DNA of 64,000 bases from assembly GCA_014360205.1 (NCBI GenBank), contig JACIXZ010000008.1:31736-95735 (forward strand), written 5' to 3'. Shown here piece after piece: positions 27,090 to 36,303 of this stretch (position 1 is the first letter of the stretch; every line of letters starts with the position of its first letter). The position numbers and the translations under genes were made by a program. Below the pieces are notes generated by a model that was not told the DNA's origin, made no database searches, and worked only from the letters and a program-made list of their open reading frames with translations. The DNA comes from Tissierellales bacterium (GTDB lineage Bacteria > Bacillota > Clostridia > Tissierellales > Tissierellaceae).

Positions 27090-28292
27090 TTAATTTATAT
27101 CTATGTCTACTAATTTTTCTTTTGGTTCCAATTTAAATCCTGAAATCTTGTTAACTATTACAGCTATAGCTCCATCGCCTGTTACATTGCAAGCAGTACC
27201 AAAGCTATCTTGTGCAAGATAAAGGGCTATCATTAGAGAAAGCATTGTCTGATCAAATCCTAATATACTCTCCAAGATTCCTAAAGCTGCCATAACAGCT
27301 CCTCCTGGAACTCCAGGTGCTGCAACCATTGTAACCCCTAATACAAGTATAAATCCAAAATAAGTTCCAAAACTTATCGGTATATTATTTAACATCATGA
27401 TTGCCATAGAGCAGCTAACAAGTGTAATTGTGCTTCCTGAAAGATGTATAGTTGCACAAAGAGGTACAACAAATTCTGCAACTCCTTCGTTTACTCCATT
27501 TTTCTTAGTTTGAACTAATGTAACTGGTATGGTAGCCGCAGATGATTGAGTACCAATTGCAGTGAAATAAGCTGGCAACATTCCCTTAATCAATTTAAAA
27601 GGATTAGCATTTGCCATTGAACCAGCAATAGTATATTGAATTATGATTATTAAAATGTGTAGAGCTATTACAAGGATGAACACTCTAGAGAATACACTTA
27701 ATATCATGGCTGTCTGCCCTGAAAAGGTTAAATTAGCAAATATCCCCATGATATGAATTGGTAACAGTGGAATTATGATTTCAGATATCACTTTGCTTAT
27801 GATGTTTTGAAATTCATTCATAAATCCTTTAATGTGTTTTGAATCTATCGCAGCCATCCCAATCCCTAAAGTAAATGCAATGATAAGAGCTGTCATTACA
27901 GGCATTAGAGGTGGTATGCTCATATCAATATATGTGGCTGCCATTGCTTCTTCTCCGACAATGTCCATATTGATATTGCTACTATTTAAAAATGTTGGTA
28001 ATATCAACGAATTAGCAAAATAAGCTACTGAGCCTGAAAATACAGTTGAAAGATATGCAATACCTGCTGTTAAAGCAAGAATTCTGCCTGCTCCTTTTCC
28101 TAATTCACCAATTCCTGGAGCAATAAATCCAATGATAATCAATGGAATAGCAAATCCTAAGAACTGTCCAAAAATAGTGTTAAAAGTAGAAAAAACTCTG
28201 ATTAATGCTTCTGGTAAAACGTTACCAAAGATAATACCTAAAATAATTGCGATGATAAGTCTCGGAAGTAAGCCTATCTTTTTCATTTTCAA
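27090..28292 (-). CDS. Dicarboxylate/amino-acid:cation symporter (DAACS family)
   Basis: A 400-residue polytopic protein with the glutamate-transporter fold. The first re-entrant region is around FVVPLCATIHLSGSTI and the second around GVTMVAAPGVPGGAVMAALG, and an NVTGDGA-type motif near 375 sits in the last helix, where Na+ and substrate bind. Substrates of the family are glutamate, aspartate, serine/threonine or C4-dicarboxylates; the sequence does not decide. Monocistronic, with its own terminator. Confidence 0.92.
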   Translation of the reverse strand: MKMKKIGLLPRLIIAIILGIIFGNVLPEALIRVFSTFNTIFGQFLGFAIPLIIIGFIAPGIGELGKGAGRILALTAGIAYLSTVFSGSVAYFANSLILPTFLNSSNINMDIVGEEAMAATYIDMSIPPLMPVMTALIIAFTLGIGMAAIDSKHIKGFMNEFQNIISKVISEIIIPLLPIHIMGIFANLTFSGQTAMILSVFSRVFILVIALHILIIIIQYTIAGSMANANPFKLIKGMLPAYFTAIGTQSSAATIPVTLVQTKKNGVNEGVAEFVVPLCATIHLSGSTITLVSCSMAIMMLNNIPISFGTYFGFILVLGVTMVAAPGVPGGAVMAALGILESILGFDQTMLSLMIALYLAQDSFGTACNVTGDGAIAVIVNKISGFKLEPKEKLVDIDIN

Positions 28293-28505
28293 TCCTCCTT
28301 TATATTTTCTTAATTGTTTAATTTATCACAATTTTTGTCATAAATCAAGCCTCTTCATGATTTTTATATATTTCATAAATCGGGTGATGCTTTAAATTAA
28401 CCACAAATCAATAGCTACCGCTTAACAATACTATAAAAAGCCATTTTATTCGCAGGGAATTTATGAATTTTGAAAAGCTTAGATTTACACGTTTCAAGAG
28501 GCAAT

Positions 28506-28539
28506 AAAAAAGAAGCCTATGACAAAGCTTCCCTTTTTA
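28506..28539 (-). terminator. Terminator downstream of the 28-aa ORF
   Basis: GAAGC/GCTTC flanked by A- and T-runs, with TTTTTTATT following on the minus strand. It lies about 65 nt after the stop of the small ORF. Confidence 0.6.
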
Positions 28540-28605
28540 TTAGTCTTCAATTTTGATGCACATAATATAAAGTATGTGTCATACCTATATAACCTATTGC
28601 ATTTA

Positions 28606-28692
28606 TTACTTTTTGATCCCCTTGTGTTTTAGGATATCTATGATTGCTTTAACTGTAAAACCCGATACTACTCCTAAAATAAAAAGATCCAT
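28606..28692 (-). CDS. Putative 28-aa hydrophobic peptide
   Basis: An ATG at 28692 follows a consensus AGGAGGG at good spacing and opens a 28-codon frame ending in TAA. The peptide has a hydrophobic N-terminal helix (MDLFILGVVSGF) and a basic tail (KHKGIKK), and a terminator lies downstream. This is the usual look of a small membrane peptide, including type I toxins, but I recognise no family and see no proven antisense RNA. The strong ribosome site is the main reason to call it. Confidence 0.45.
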   Translation of the reverse strand: MDLFILGVVSGFTVKAIIDILKHKGIKK

Positions 28693-28957
28693 ATTTAACC
28701 CTCCTTATATTCAAATTTGCTGTACATGATTTTACTTATGCGAGTTGTTAAATCTATTGATATAGTTTATCACAGAAATGGATAAAATATTCCATATAAA
28801 TCTACTTATCCATTGAATCAGTATTTTTTTGATGATTTCTCAACAAGAATCATAAAAAATAGCATCAAAAATGTTGTTTAAACACATTCTATAATCACCC
28901 TCTGAATGGAATATAAAAATGATTTTCAAACTAATTTACTATGTAGCATATTTTTAG

Positions 28958-29152
28958 TTATAAGTTTTTAAATTCTTCAAAATCGACATATTTTATACGT
29001 CGTCCTTGTTCAGTATCTATCATATCTATGAAAATAAATATTTCTTTCTCATCGTTTTTGTTCTCTACATTAAATATGATATTATTTTCATTTTTCTCAT
29101 AGCAATCTCCCTTATCTATAAAGAATAAGTTATATTTTTGTTTATTAATTAT
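28958..29152 (-). pseudogene. Start-less ORF fragment, possible gene remnant
   Basis: The frame is open for 64 codons, with sense-like charged composition (KGDCYEKNENN, MIDTEQGRRIKYVDFEEF) and a TAA stop, but has no usable start or ribosome site and is closed upstream by TAA. It may be the tail of a decayed gene. The family is not recognised. Confidence 0.25.
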
Positions 29153-29294
29153 TTAATTAACACAATTTTTGTTCTATTTCAAGTTTGATAATTAGTAAAA
29201 ATATAACAAATTAAATTATCATATTTAATTTTTCTTAAATATGCCGATAAGCTTAGGTAGATAAAAATAAACTTCCATTTAGAGGATGGTGCAT

Positions 29295-31109
29295 ATGAAA
29301 GGTACAGTAGTTAATATATGGTTTAATACTATCGAGAAAATAATGGGCAAGGAAAAAAGAAATGAAGTAATGAGAAAAAATGGCTGGAATCCAGATAAGC
29401 TAATAACTCCTTTAGAAGAAATCGAGGATCAAAAGATTCTTAGCCTAATGAATGCATTTGCAAAAGAAAACAACATGACTTCAAATGAGATGTGGAGAAT
29501 TTTAGGTCAAAATAACATCAATTCCTTTTATAACTGGTTCCCTTCTTATTTTGAAAAGAATTCAGCCAAAAGTTTCTTAGCACTTATGGACAAAGTACAT
29601 ACTCAGTTGACTAAAATGATACCCGGTGCTAAGCCCCCTAGACTGATTCCTGAAGATATTGATGACAATACCTTGATAATTACTTACAAATCAAAAAGAG
29701 GGTTAATTGATTATTTCCTTGGTCTGATAGAAGGAACAGGAGAATTTTTCAACGAAAAAATTGAATCCGAAATAATTGAAAAAGAAGTTGATAGCGATGG
29801 TGTTCATACAGTAAGAGTAAAAATACATTTTGAAAAAGGTGACAAGAAACATAAAACCTATAAAGCTTCAAAATTGCTTTCTTTATCTTTTATAAAATAT
29901 GCACCTCTTAAGATTGCTATCTACCCAACTATCTTAAGTTTCGCTCTTATTGCAATTTTAAATGGGTTTACAGACTATATCCTATTGATAGGAGCTCCTT
30001 TAATAGTTCTTATCTCCACAATGCTTGTTTCAAAAACAATCATAAAGCCTACATTGGATTTGCCTGAAGAGATTAAAAAACTCGGAGAAATTCATTTAGA
30101 TGAGGATTTGATTGTACACACTAATGACTACAATGAAATGCTTTTTAATTCTGTAAATGAATCAAAAAATAGATTGAGAGAAGAAATAACATATTTTAAA
30201 GGTGGAATGGATGATTTATATTCATTCATAGAAAAATTTTCTAAAGTAGCAGATAATTTAGGAGATGTTTCCGATTCAATCTCTAAAGCTGTCCAAGAAG
30301 TTGCAGATGGTGCTGTACATCAAGCAAACGAGGCTGAAAACTCTGTAAGCATTTTGTCAGATAATATCGAAATGATTGATAAAATAAGCAAAATGCAATT
30401 AGATGGTAAAGAAAGTTTAGGAAAAGCTGTCGAGCAAATAGAAACTTCCTTCAATAATCTTGAAAGAGTTTCATCAAACTTAGAAGATGTTAAAAACAAT
30501 TTTTCATATGTAAACAATCAAGGTCAGGAACTCAGCAAAAAAATCAAAAGTACTATAGAAATAGTAAATACAGTTGAGAGTATAGCAGAGCAAACAAATC
30601 TCTTAGCTTTGAATGCCTCAATAGAAGCTGCTAGGGCAGGAGAAATGGGCAGAGGGTTTAGTGTTGTCGCTGAAGAAATTAGAAAATTAGCAGAAAACTC
30701 AAAAGAAGCTGTAAATACTATTAATTCAAGCTTAAATGAATTCACAAAGAGTGTAAACAGCATGGTTGGACAGATTAACGACCAGTTTTTACAACTAGAA
30801 TCAGGTACTCAGACTGTAGCAGATGTGGTTAAAGATAGCAAATTAGCTTCAAATATGATAAACGATGTAAAAGATATGATATCCGAAATATCTGAAAGAC
30901 TTATAGCAGAAACTAAAAAAATAGATAAAGTATTTGAAAACATAAATAACCTAGCTGCAATCACTGAAGAAAATAGTGCTACATCAGAAGAAATGAGTGC
31001 TAATGTTACTAATTTCTCTTCTGAAATCATAAAATTAACCGAAAATATACAAGAACTAGAAAAAGTTGTATTATTCCTAAAAAAAGAACTCAGCAGATAT
31101 ACTCTATAA
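29295..31109 (+). CDS. H-NOX methyl-accepting chemotaxis protein (heme gas sensor)
   Basis: About 604 residues. Residues 1-185 are an H-NOX heme domain with the proximal ligand H102 (LMDKVHTQL), P115 and the heme-propionate motif Y131-x-S133-x-R135 (YKSKR). Distal residues W9, N74 and Y140 match the oxygen-binding H-NOX of Caldanaerobacter (Thermoanaerobacter tengcongensis). Two membrane helices (about 205-260) and a HAMP-like stretch follow, then an MCP signalling domain with the hairpin tip [19 protein letters not shown]. It should steer swimming in response to O2 or NO. I start at 29295 (MKGTVV), with AGAGG upstream; the ATG at 29286 is too close to that site. A terminator follows. Confidence 0.95.
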   Translation: MKGTVVNIWFNTIEKIMGKEKRNEVMRKNGWNPDKLITPLEEIEDQKILSLMNAFAKENNMTSNEMWRILGQNNINSFYNWFPSYFEKNSAKSFLALMDKVHTQLTKMIPGAKPPRLIPEDIDDNTLIITYKSKRGLIDYFLGLIEGTGEFFNEKIESEIIEKEVDSDGVHTVRVKIHFEKGDKKHKTYKASKLLSLSFIKYAPLKIAIYPTILSFALIAILNGFTDYILLIGAPLIVLISTMLVSKTIIKPTLDLPEEIKKLGEIHLDEDLIVHTNDYNEMLFNSVNESKNRLREEITYFKGGMDDLYSFIEKFSKVADNLGDVSDSISKAVQEVADGAVHQANEAENSVSILSDNIEMIDKISKMQLDGKESLGKAVEQIETSFNNLERVSSNLEDVKNNFSYVNNQGQELSKKIKSTIEIVNTVESIAEQTNLLALNASIEAARAGEMGRGFSVVAEEIRKLAENSKEAVNTINSSLNEFTKSVNSMVGQINDQFLQLESGTQTVADVVKDSKLASNMINDVKDMISEISERLIAETKKIDKVFENINNLAAITEENSATSEEMSANVTNFSSEIIKLTENIQELEKVVLFLKKELSRYTL

Positions 31110-31134
31110 GAAAAGCCAATGGCTTTTCTTTTTA
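31109..31134 (+). terminator. Terminator of the H-NOX chemoreceptor
   Basis: AGAAAAGCC, AAT, GGCTTTTCT, then TTTTTATTT, starting at the stop codon. Confidence 0.85.
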
Positions 31135-31201
31135 TTTGTTGAAAGTACAAGCTTTTTAATATACTATAAGAATGTGACTATCTAATAATGGAGGTTAATT
31201 T

Positions 31202-32440
31202 ATGGGAAAATTTGCGTTTAAAGGTGGTTTGTTGATAGATGGTAGCGGGAAAAATCCACTAGAAAATTCTCTAGTTCTTGTTGAAGATAAAAAAATTATC
31301 TATGCTGGCAAACTGGTAGAATTTGCTGATGATTACGAGATCATAGACATAGAGAATAAGGTGATCATGCCAGGGCTTATAGATTCTCATCTGCATTTTA
31401 GTGGAAATCTCTCCGACAACGACAGTGAATGGGTATTGGAGCCAGTTGAACAAAAGGCTGTGGTTGCAGTAAGTCAGGCTAGAGAAGCTCTATTACATGG
31501 ATTGACTTCAGTAGGTGAAATATCCCGTTTTGGAATACATATCAGAAATATGATCGAACAGGGGATAATTGAGGGACCTAGGGTCGTGGCAACAGGCCTC
31601 GGTTTTTGCAGAACTGCAGGTCATGGAGATAGTCATAGATTGCCCTTAGAATACAACAATATTTCTCACCCTTGGGCAGAAAGAGTCGATGGGCCATGGG
31701 AATTGAGGAAGGCTGTTAGAAATAGACTTAGAGAAAATCCTGATGCCATAAAAATCTGGTCTACAGGTGGAGGTATTTGGAGATACGATGCTAAAGCTTA
31801 CACACACTATACAATGGAAGAAATCCAAGCAGTAGTTGATGAGTGCAAAATGGTTGACATTCCAGTATGGTCTCATGCTGAAGGATATGAGGGAGCATTG
31901 TTTTCTGTAAAAGCAGGTGTAGATGTAATTATCCACGGTCAAGAGTTAAACGAGGAATGCTTAGAGATAATGAAAGATAAGGATATAACTTTCTGTCCCA
32001 CACTTCAATTTTTCTATGAATGGTTTAGTGTTTATGAACCTCCATATAGAAAGATACTAGATAACTATCCAGGAAATACAACTGCAGAAAAGGAATTAAA
32101 CCGCATAATCGACAATTTAAGAAATGCCAAAGAAAAAGGGATTAGGATAACTATAGGCTCTGACTCATTTTGCTCTAGTCTGACTCCATACGGAAAATAT
32201 GCAATAACTGAAATGTACGCCCTTAAAAATGCAGGACTCAGCGAAATGGAAGTAATAGTCGCCGCTACTAAGAATGGAGCTGAAATGCTCAGAATTGATG
32301 ATATAACAGGCACTTTAGAAGCAGATAAATTTGCCGATTTACTGGTCTTAGAAAAAAATCCATTAGATGATATCAAAAACTTAAATTCTGACAACATGAA
32401 GATGATAATGAAAGAAGGAAAATTTGTAAAAAGAAATTAG
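31202..32440 (+). CDS. Amidohydrolase-superfamily protein (prolidase/imidazolonepropionase-like)
   Basis: A 412-residue metal-dependent hydrolase. The metal ligands are visible as HxH (LIDSHLHF), a Lys that may be carbamylated (AIKIWSTGGG), His residues in WSHAEG and IIHGQEL, and the catalytic Asp in IGSDSF. The composite N-/C-terminal beta domain (LIDGSG at the start, ADLLVLEKNPL at the end) is typical. Relatives act on Xaa-Pro dipeptides or cyclic amides. Its place beside the proline reductase locus makes a proline-peptide role attractive, which is inference. GGAGG precedes the ATG. Confidence 0.85.
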   Translation: MGKFAFKGGLLIDGSGKNPLENSLVLVEDKKIIYAGKLVEFADDYEIIDIENKVIMPGLIDSHLHFSGNLSDNDSEWVLEPVEQKAVVAVSQAREALLHGLTSVGEISRFGIHIRNMIEQGIIEGPRVVATGLGFCRTAGHGDSHRLPLEYNNISHPWAERVDGPWELRKAVRNRLRENPDAIKIWSTGGGIWRYDAKAYTHYTMEEIQAVVDECKMVDIPVWSHAEGYEGALFSVKAGVDVIIHGQELNEECLEIMKDKDITFCPTLQFFYEWFSVYEPPYRKILDNYPGNTTAEKELNRIIDNLRNAKEKGIRITIGSDSFCSSLTPYGKYAITEMYALKNAGLSEMEVIVAATKNGAEMLRIDDITGTLEADKFADLLVLEKNPLDDIKNLNSDNMKMIMKEGKFVKRN

Positions 32441-32460
32441 GCTAGGGATACCCCTAGCCT
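32439..32460. terminator. Bidirectional terminator between amidohydrolase and prdF
   Basis: AGGCTAGGG and CCCTAGCCT arms lie around the amidohydrolase stop; a T-containing tract follows on the plus strand. The genes are convergent. Confidence 0.7.
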
Positions 32461-32462
32461 TT

Positions 32463-33467
32463 CTAAAAATCTATGCCATATTCAAATATATCTCCATCTT
32501 CTAAAACTAGATTATTATAAGCGGTTATATATGCTCTTCCTGTAATCTCCGGTATTATTCCCCTATAATTCCCAATCTTAACTTCCTTAATGGCATTCCC
32601 TGTGATAGTGCTTCCTAGAACACTCATAGATCTAATACTCTCATTTAACATTATTTCATTTTTCTCATACATCAAAGCTAGTTTTGCAGATGTTCCAGTT
32701 CCACAAGGGGATCTGTCGAACTGGTCTTTGCCAAATATTACAATGTTCTTAAAACCTTTAAGGCCATCCCTTAGAGGTTCATAAAACTCAACCAAATCTA
32801 CAGAGTTTATGTTTGGTAAAAGTGGATGAATTACCTTAAAATTAGCATTAACATAATCTCTTATTTTTAATCCTAAATCCCTAAACTTATATAAATTTGT
32901 TTTATTTATTTCGAGACCAAATACATTCGCTGGTACCATAGCAAAGAAATTTCCACCAAAACATATGTCTATTTTAAAGCTTAAAAAATCATCTAAATCA
33001 ACATCTAAATCTGATTCATAAACAAATGAAGCCACATTAAAAAAACTTATGTCTTCTACTTTGTTATTGTTTACTCTAGCATTTACATCTACAAGTCCTG
33101 CTGGGGTGTCTATCTTAAAGTTTGTTACGGGCGACTCCTTTTCTATAAGCCCAATCTCCAATGCAACCTTTGATGCCCCGATTGTACCATGTCCACACAT
33201 ATTTAAGTAGCCACCATTATCCATAAAAATGACTCCTAGAGAAGCTTCTTTATGAGTAGGCGTAGTAATTATCGCACCAAACATATTTTCATGTCCTCTT
33301 GGCTCTCTCATCAAAAACTTTCTTAAATCATCTAAATTGTTGCTTAAATATGTTCTTTTTTCAGCCATATTTTCTCCTAAAATAGGAGGAAATCCGCCAA
33401 CTACGACTCTTGTAGGCTCTCCTGCAGTATGGGAATCCACTGTTAATATATTTCTCTTAATTTCCAT
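32463..33467 (-). CDS. prdF: Proline racemase
   Basis: A 334-residue cofactor-independent racemase/epimerase. Both catalytic cysteines are present: C91 in NMCGHGTIG and C255 in RSPCGTGTS, which rules out the Thr-type hydroxyproline dehydratases. It converts L- to D-proline, the substrate of the reductase encoded immediately upstream. A hydroxyproline epimerase cannot be excluded from sequence alone, but the prd context favours PrdF. It begins 14 bp after prdB. Confidence 0.93.
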   Translation of the reverse strand: MEIKRNILTVDSHTAGEPTRVVVGGFPPILGENMAEKRTYLSNNLDDLRKFLMREPRGHENMFGAIITTPTHKEASLGVIFMDNGGYLNMCGHGTIGASKVALEIGLIEKESPVTNFKIDTPAGLVDVNARVNNNKVEDISFFNVASFVYESDLDVDLDDFLSFKIDICFGGNFFAMVPANVFGLEINKTNLYKFRDLGLKIRDYVNANFKVIHPLLPNINSVDLVEFYEPLRDGLKGFKNIVIFGKDQFDRSPCGTGTSAKLALMYEKNEIMLNESIRSMSVLGSTITGNAIKEVKIGNYRGIIPEITGRAYITAYNNLVLEDGDIFEYGIDF

Positions 33468-33481
33468 TTTATCGTCCTTTC

Positions 33482-34207
33482 TTAAACTTTAGCTATATAT
33501 TCATAATCTAATGGCACTATCGTCGCTGGAGTAGTTATTTCTACTAAAGCTTTTAGAGTGTCTTTTAATATTCCCATTTGCATATCTACATTGTTTGGTT
33601 CTCCAACATTTGCACCCATAGGAACTCTAGGTGCGACTACTCTTGGTGCACCATTTTGTTTAGCTACTGGTGGCAATGCTGCAATTAGTATTGTCGGTAT
33701 ACCTATTTTTTCAATAGCTCTCTGCAAAATCACGGCAGAGCGATGGCAAGTGCCTCACCCTGCAGTGAGTACAACTGCGTCGACTTTTATCTCTTTTAAT
33801 TTTTCTGCAATTTCTGGTCCAGTGACCTCTGTAAAAGCTTCGATATCGCCTCCACCACCCATGGTGCTAAAATTGAGTTCAGAAACTTCTTTGATAAATC
33901 CTTCATTTGCTAATTCTTTAAGTCTGTCTATTGGAAACATGCAGTTTATATCTTTATTGACATCTGCATTGTCATATCCACCATGGCTTACCATTAAATC
34001 ATTTCCTATAGCCTCTCTTGGTATGACCCTGTAACTTGTATCTCCTGCTAAATTAAATCTTTTATCAGTTTTCAAATGCACTCCAGCACCTGTTACTAAA
34101 GCCACCTTCATTTCATTTAATGGTTTTGTGACGGGTGTCCATACTATTTCAGGTGTTATAGGGACATAAATTTCTGATTTTAAATTCTTTACTACTGTTA
34201 ATTTCAT
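33482..34207 (-). CDS. prdB: D-proline reductase selenoprotein subunit PrdB
   Basis: A 241-residue selenoprotein split by an in-frame TGA at 33755-33757 (codon 151). Reading through gives VVLTAG-U-GTCHRS, the PrdB active-site motif, in which selenocysteine and a nearby Cys attack the alpha-carbon-nitrogen bond of D-proline. The C-terminal 90 residues continue the family without a gap. A good stem-loop starts 14 nt after the TGA. The start overlaps the stop of the preceding 76-aa gene by 4 bp (ATGA), with AGGGGA upstream. A caller unaware of selenocysteine would report two false ORFs. Confidence 0.97.
33720..33740 (-). other. SECIS stem-loop of prdB
   Basis: CTCTGC and GCAGAG form a 6-bp stem around a 9-nt G-containing loop, beginning 14 nt downstream of the TGA, as expected for a bacterial SECIS inside the reading frame. 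Confidence 0.7.
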
Positions 34208-34434
34208 ATCATATTCCCCTCACTTCTTTTTTGTATAACTTCTGGGTAACTCAACATAAAAGTAACTTCATCTCCCAATTTTATTTCTTCGTCTGTTATG
34301 ATCATTCTTCTAGAAAGGCTTAGTCTTCCTAATCTTCCATTCATCTCTATGACCACAGCCATGTCAGTGATATCTGTAATAACTCCAGTATATAATCTAG
34401 GTTGCAAATCGTATTTAATTTCTTTCATAGTCAT
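34204..34434 (-). CDS. Small conserved protein between prdA and prdB
   Basis: A 76-residue beta-rich protein (YTGVITDITDMAVVIEMNGRLGRLSL) that looks like a small barrel. Small genes occupy the same place between prdA and prdB in other D-proline reductase operons, and I believe they carry the CBO2463/CBO2479 domain, but I cannot confirm this. The function is unknown. It overlaps prdA by 20 bp and prdB by 4 bp, so all three are translationally coupled. A second Met six bases in (34428) is an equally possible start. Confidence 0.8.
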   Translation of the reverse strand: MTMKEIKYDLQPRLYTGVITDITDMAVVIEMNGRLGRLSLSRRMIITDEEIKLGDEVTFMLSYPEVIQKRSEGNMI

Positions 34435-36292
34435 CTTCTCTTTCGTAAATTTCTAATCTTTTTTTGCTTTTCTTTAAAATCGTCTCATTAGGAGATAACT
34501 CTATTTTCTTGCCTGTTGCTTCTTGAATGAGTCTGATATTCGATAGTTTTACATCTTTAGTGTATTTTCTTTCAGCTGGTTGAATTCTTTCTCCAGCCAT
34601 CTTTGCTTTCAACATGTATATTGCTCTAATAGCGTCTTCTTTGGTCAAACAGTTGTTTTCCAATATCTCATTTTCAATCCCTTGACTAGATTTATTCAAG
34701 TCAATCAATGCATCCATATATTTATTTCCTACTACAAGCTGGCCTTGTACTCCGGCAAAAGTCATTCCCACGACCTCGATACCTCGTTTACCGATCTGTT
34801 CGATATGGCTTGCAAAGTCGATATGATTGTTTCCAAAGCCTTCTGTAGTGACAATTGCCCCATCCACATTCATAGCTTCTACAGTATTTCCCAAAAGTTT
34901 TGACACATAAAATTTCTCGCTATTTATTTGAGGAGAACCAACTAGTACAACTGCATTTAAGTCTATCTCTTCGTCGTTTAACATTTCTAATACTAGAGGT
35001 TCTCTAAAATAGTGTCTTGAAGTCTCTTTTGATGCAGGTCCTATGCAAGTTAGTGCATGAATGCAACCATCCAAAATTTGCAGCGGCGTAACTACTACTG
35101 GGACATTTCCTAAATCTACATTTGCTTTAGCTCCGTCAATGCCGACAGGTTCATATGGCATGATCAAATTGTCATGCATCGCACCTTGTCCCATTATTTC
35201 TTTTACAATGACGGCTTTCTTCCTTCCATTTCTTTTCTTGTGTAAAAATGTCTCTTCTTTATACACTAAATCTTTATCTGCCTTCTTCAAGGCGATTCTG
35301 ATTTCTTTAGTGATGACCTCTGTTGCTTTATGTGCTGCCAATGGTCCTGGCCTTTCCATATTCTTCTCTTTCTCGATAATCACTCTTGTCTTTATGAGAA
35401 TATCTCCATAGTCAGGAGAACCTGCTCTGTTAAACATTATATTTCTGTCCATTTCACCCTCAGATGATCCAAATTCCGATATTTGAAAACCCCTCTCGTC
35501 AATGCCGGTTACCACCATGCACACTCCATCCAAAACCCTCGTGATGCCCTCGCCAATTTCTCCTTCTTCTTTAACTGCAATAGGCTGAACATCCATTATA
35601 GTGTCGCTGTATTTTGAGTAATCACTGCTTTTTATAATATCTAATGAAACATCGATTATAAGTGGATCAACTGATTTCGCCTCTTCTATAAGTCCTTTTC
35701 TCAAAGTTAAAGTACTTCCTTCAATTTTAGTTTCTTCCCCAAGAACTACTTCATCAATTTTTATGTGTTTTCGTGTTAACTTTCCTAATACCTTTTCTTC
35801 TTCAATTTCATTTTCGCCTTGAAATTTCTCTTCTTTTTGATTATATAATGGCAATTCTTGTGCATTTTGATTTAAAGTAAATAGTGGAAATTCAAGCTCG
35901 ATGTCTTTTCCTTCACCAATTTTTATCTTAACGCTGGGTATATTACTTTGTAGATTTGCTGTGATATTACTTAGTTTATTCTCTACATAAAGTTCTTTTT
36001 CTTCCTGTTTGTATTCTTCTTTCCTTAAATCATTGTCTCTTTTTATTCCCTCAACATAACTTTCCGTCAAAGCTGTAAGTGCATCAGCTGTCTTTTTTAA
36101 TTTAAGTCCCAATACCTCGCCAATTTTAAGAGCATTTTCAGGAATATTGAGTAAATTTGAATCGATTAAATCAGGTATTATCTCTGGGTCTTCAAGCATT
36201 GAAGGTTCAATAGTCTTTCCTTCTTCAAATCTACAACAAGTAACAGCATAATCATCCTTGTGTAGAAGCGCTTTTTCTAAATCGATTGACAT
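34415..36292 (-). CDS. prdA: D-proline reductase proprotein PrdA
   Basis: A 625-residue precursor that is cleaved into two subunits. The expected cleavage lies before C416 in GCIHALTCIGPASK, whose Cys becomes the N-terminal pyruvoyl group that binds the proline nitrogen. The C-terminal part (LVGSPQINSEKFYVSK, TTEGFGNNHIDF) resembles the GrdE-type proprotein family. Together with PrdB it reduces D-proline to 5-aminovalerate at the membrane. It starts 11 bp after the true end of prdC, behind AGGAGTGA. Confidence 0.96.
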   Translation of the reverse strand: MSIDLEKALLHKDDYAVTCCRFEEGKTIEPSMLEDPEIIPDLIDSNLLNIPENALKIGEVLGLKLKKTADALTALTESYVEGIKRDNDLRKEEYKQEEKELYVENKLSNITANLQSNIPSVKIKIGEGKDIELEFPLFTLNQNAQELPLYNQKEEKFQGENEIEEEKVLGKLTRKHIKIDEVVLGEETKIEGSTLTLRKGLIEEAKSVDPLIIDVSLDIIKSSDYSKYSDTIMDVQPIAVKEEGEIGEGITRVLDGVCMVVTGIDERGFQISEFGSSEGEMDRNIMFNRAGSPDYGDILIKTRVIIEKEKNMERPGPLAAHKATEVITKEIRIALKKADKDLVYKEETFLHKKRNGRKKAVIVKEIMGQGAMHDNLIMPYEPVGIDGAKANVDLGNVPVVVTPLQILDGCIHALTCIGPASKETSRHYFREPLVLEMLNDEEIDLNAVVLVGSPQINSEKFYVSKLLGNTVEAMNVDGAIVTTEGFGNNHIDFASHIEQIGKRGIEVVGMTFAGVQGQLVVGNKYMDALIDLNKSSQGIENEILENNCLTKEDAIRAIYMLKAKMAGERIQPAERKYTKDVKLSNIRLIQEATGKKIELSPNETILKKSKKRLEIYEREDDYERN

Positions 36293-36303
36293 CTATATCA
36301 CTC

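Larger units (their letters stand above)
28293..29285. other. Largely non-coding 1-kb region
   Basis: Apart from the small ORF at 28606-28692 with its terminator and a start-less open stretch at 28958-29152, I see no gene in this AT-rich region. 28293-28505 holds only the symporter upstream region. 28700-28950 contains scattered short dyads (for example TTTATC..GATAAA around 28760-28780) without clear meaning. No tRNA or riboswitch fold was recognised. Confidence 0.5.

Noticed and set aside
28293..28505. A riboswitch or T-box upstream of the symporter
   Set aside because: I found no conserved core of any class I know and no terminator/antiterminator pair before the symporter start.
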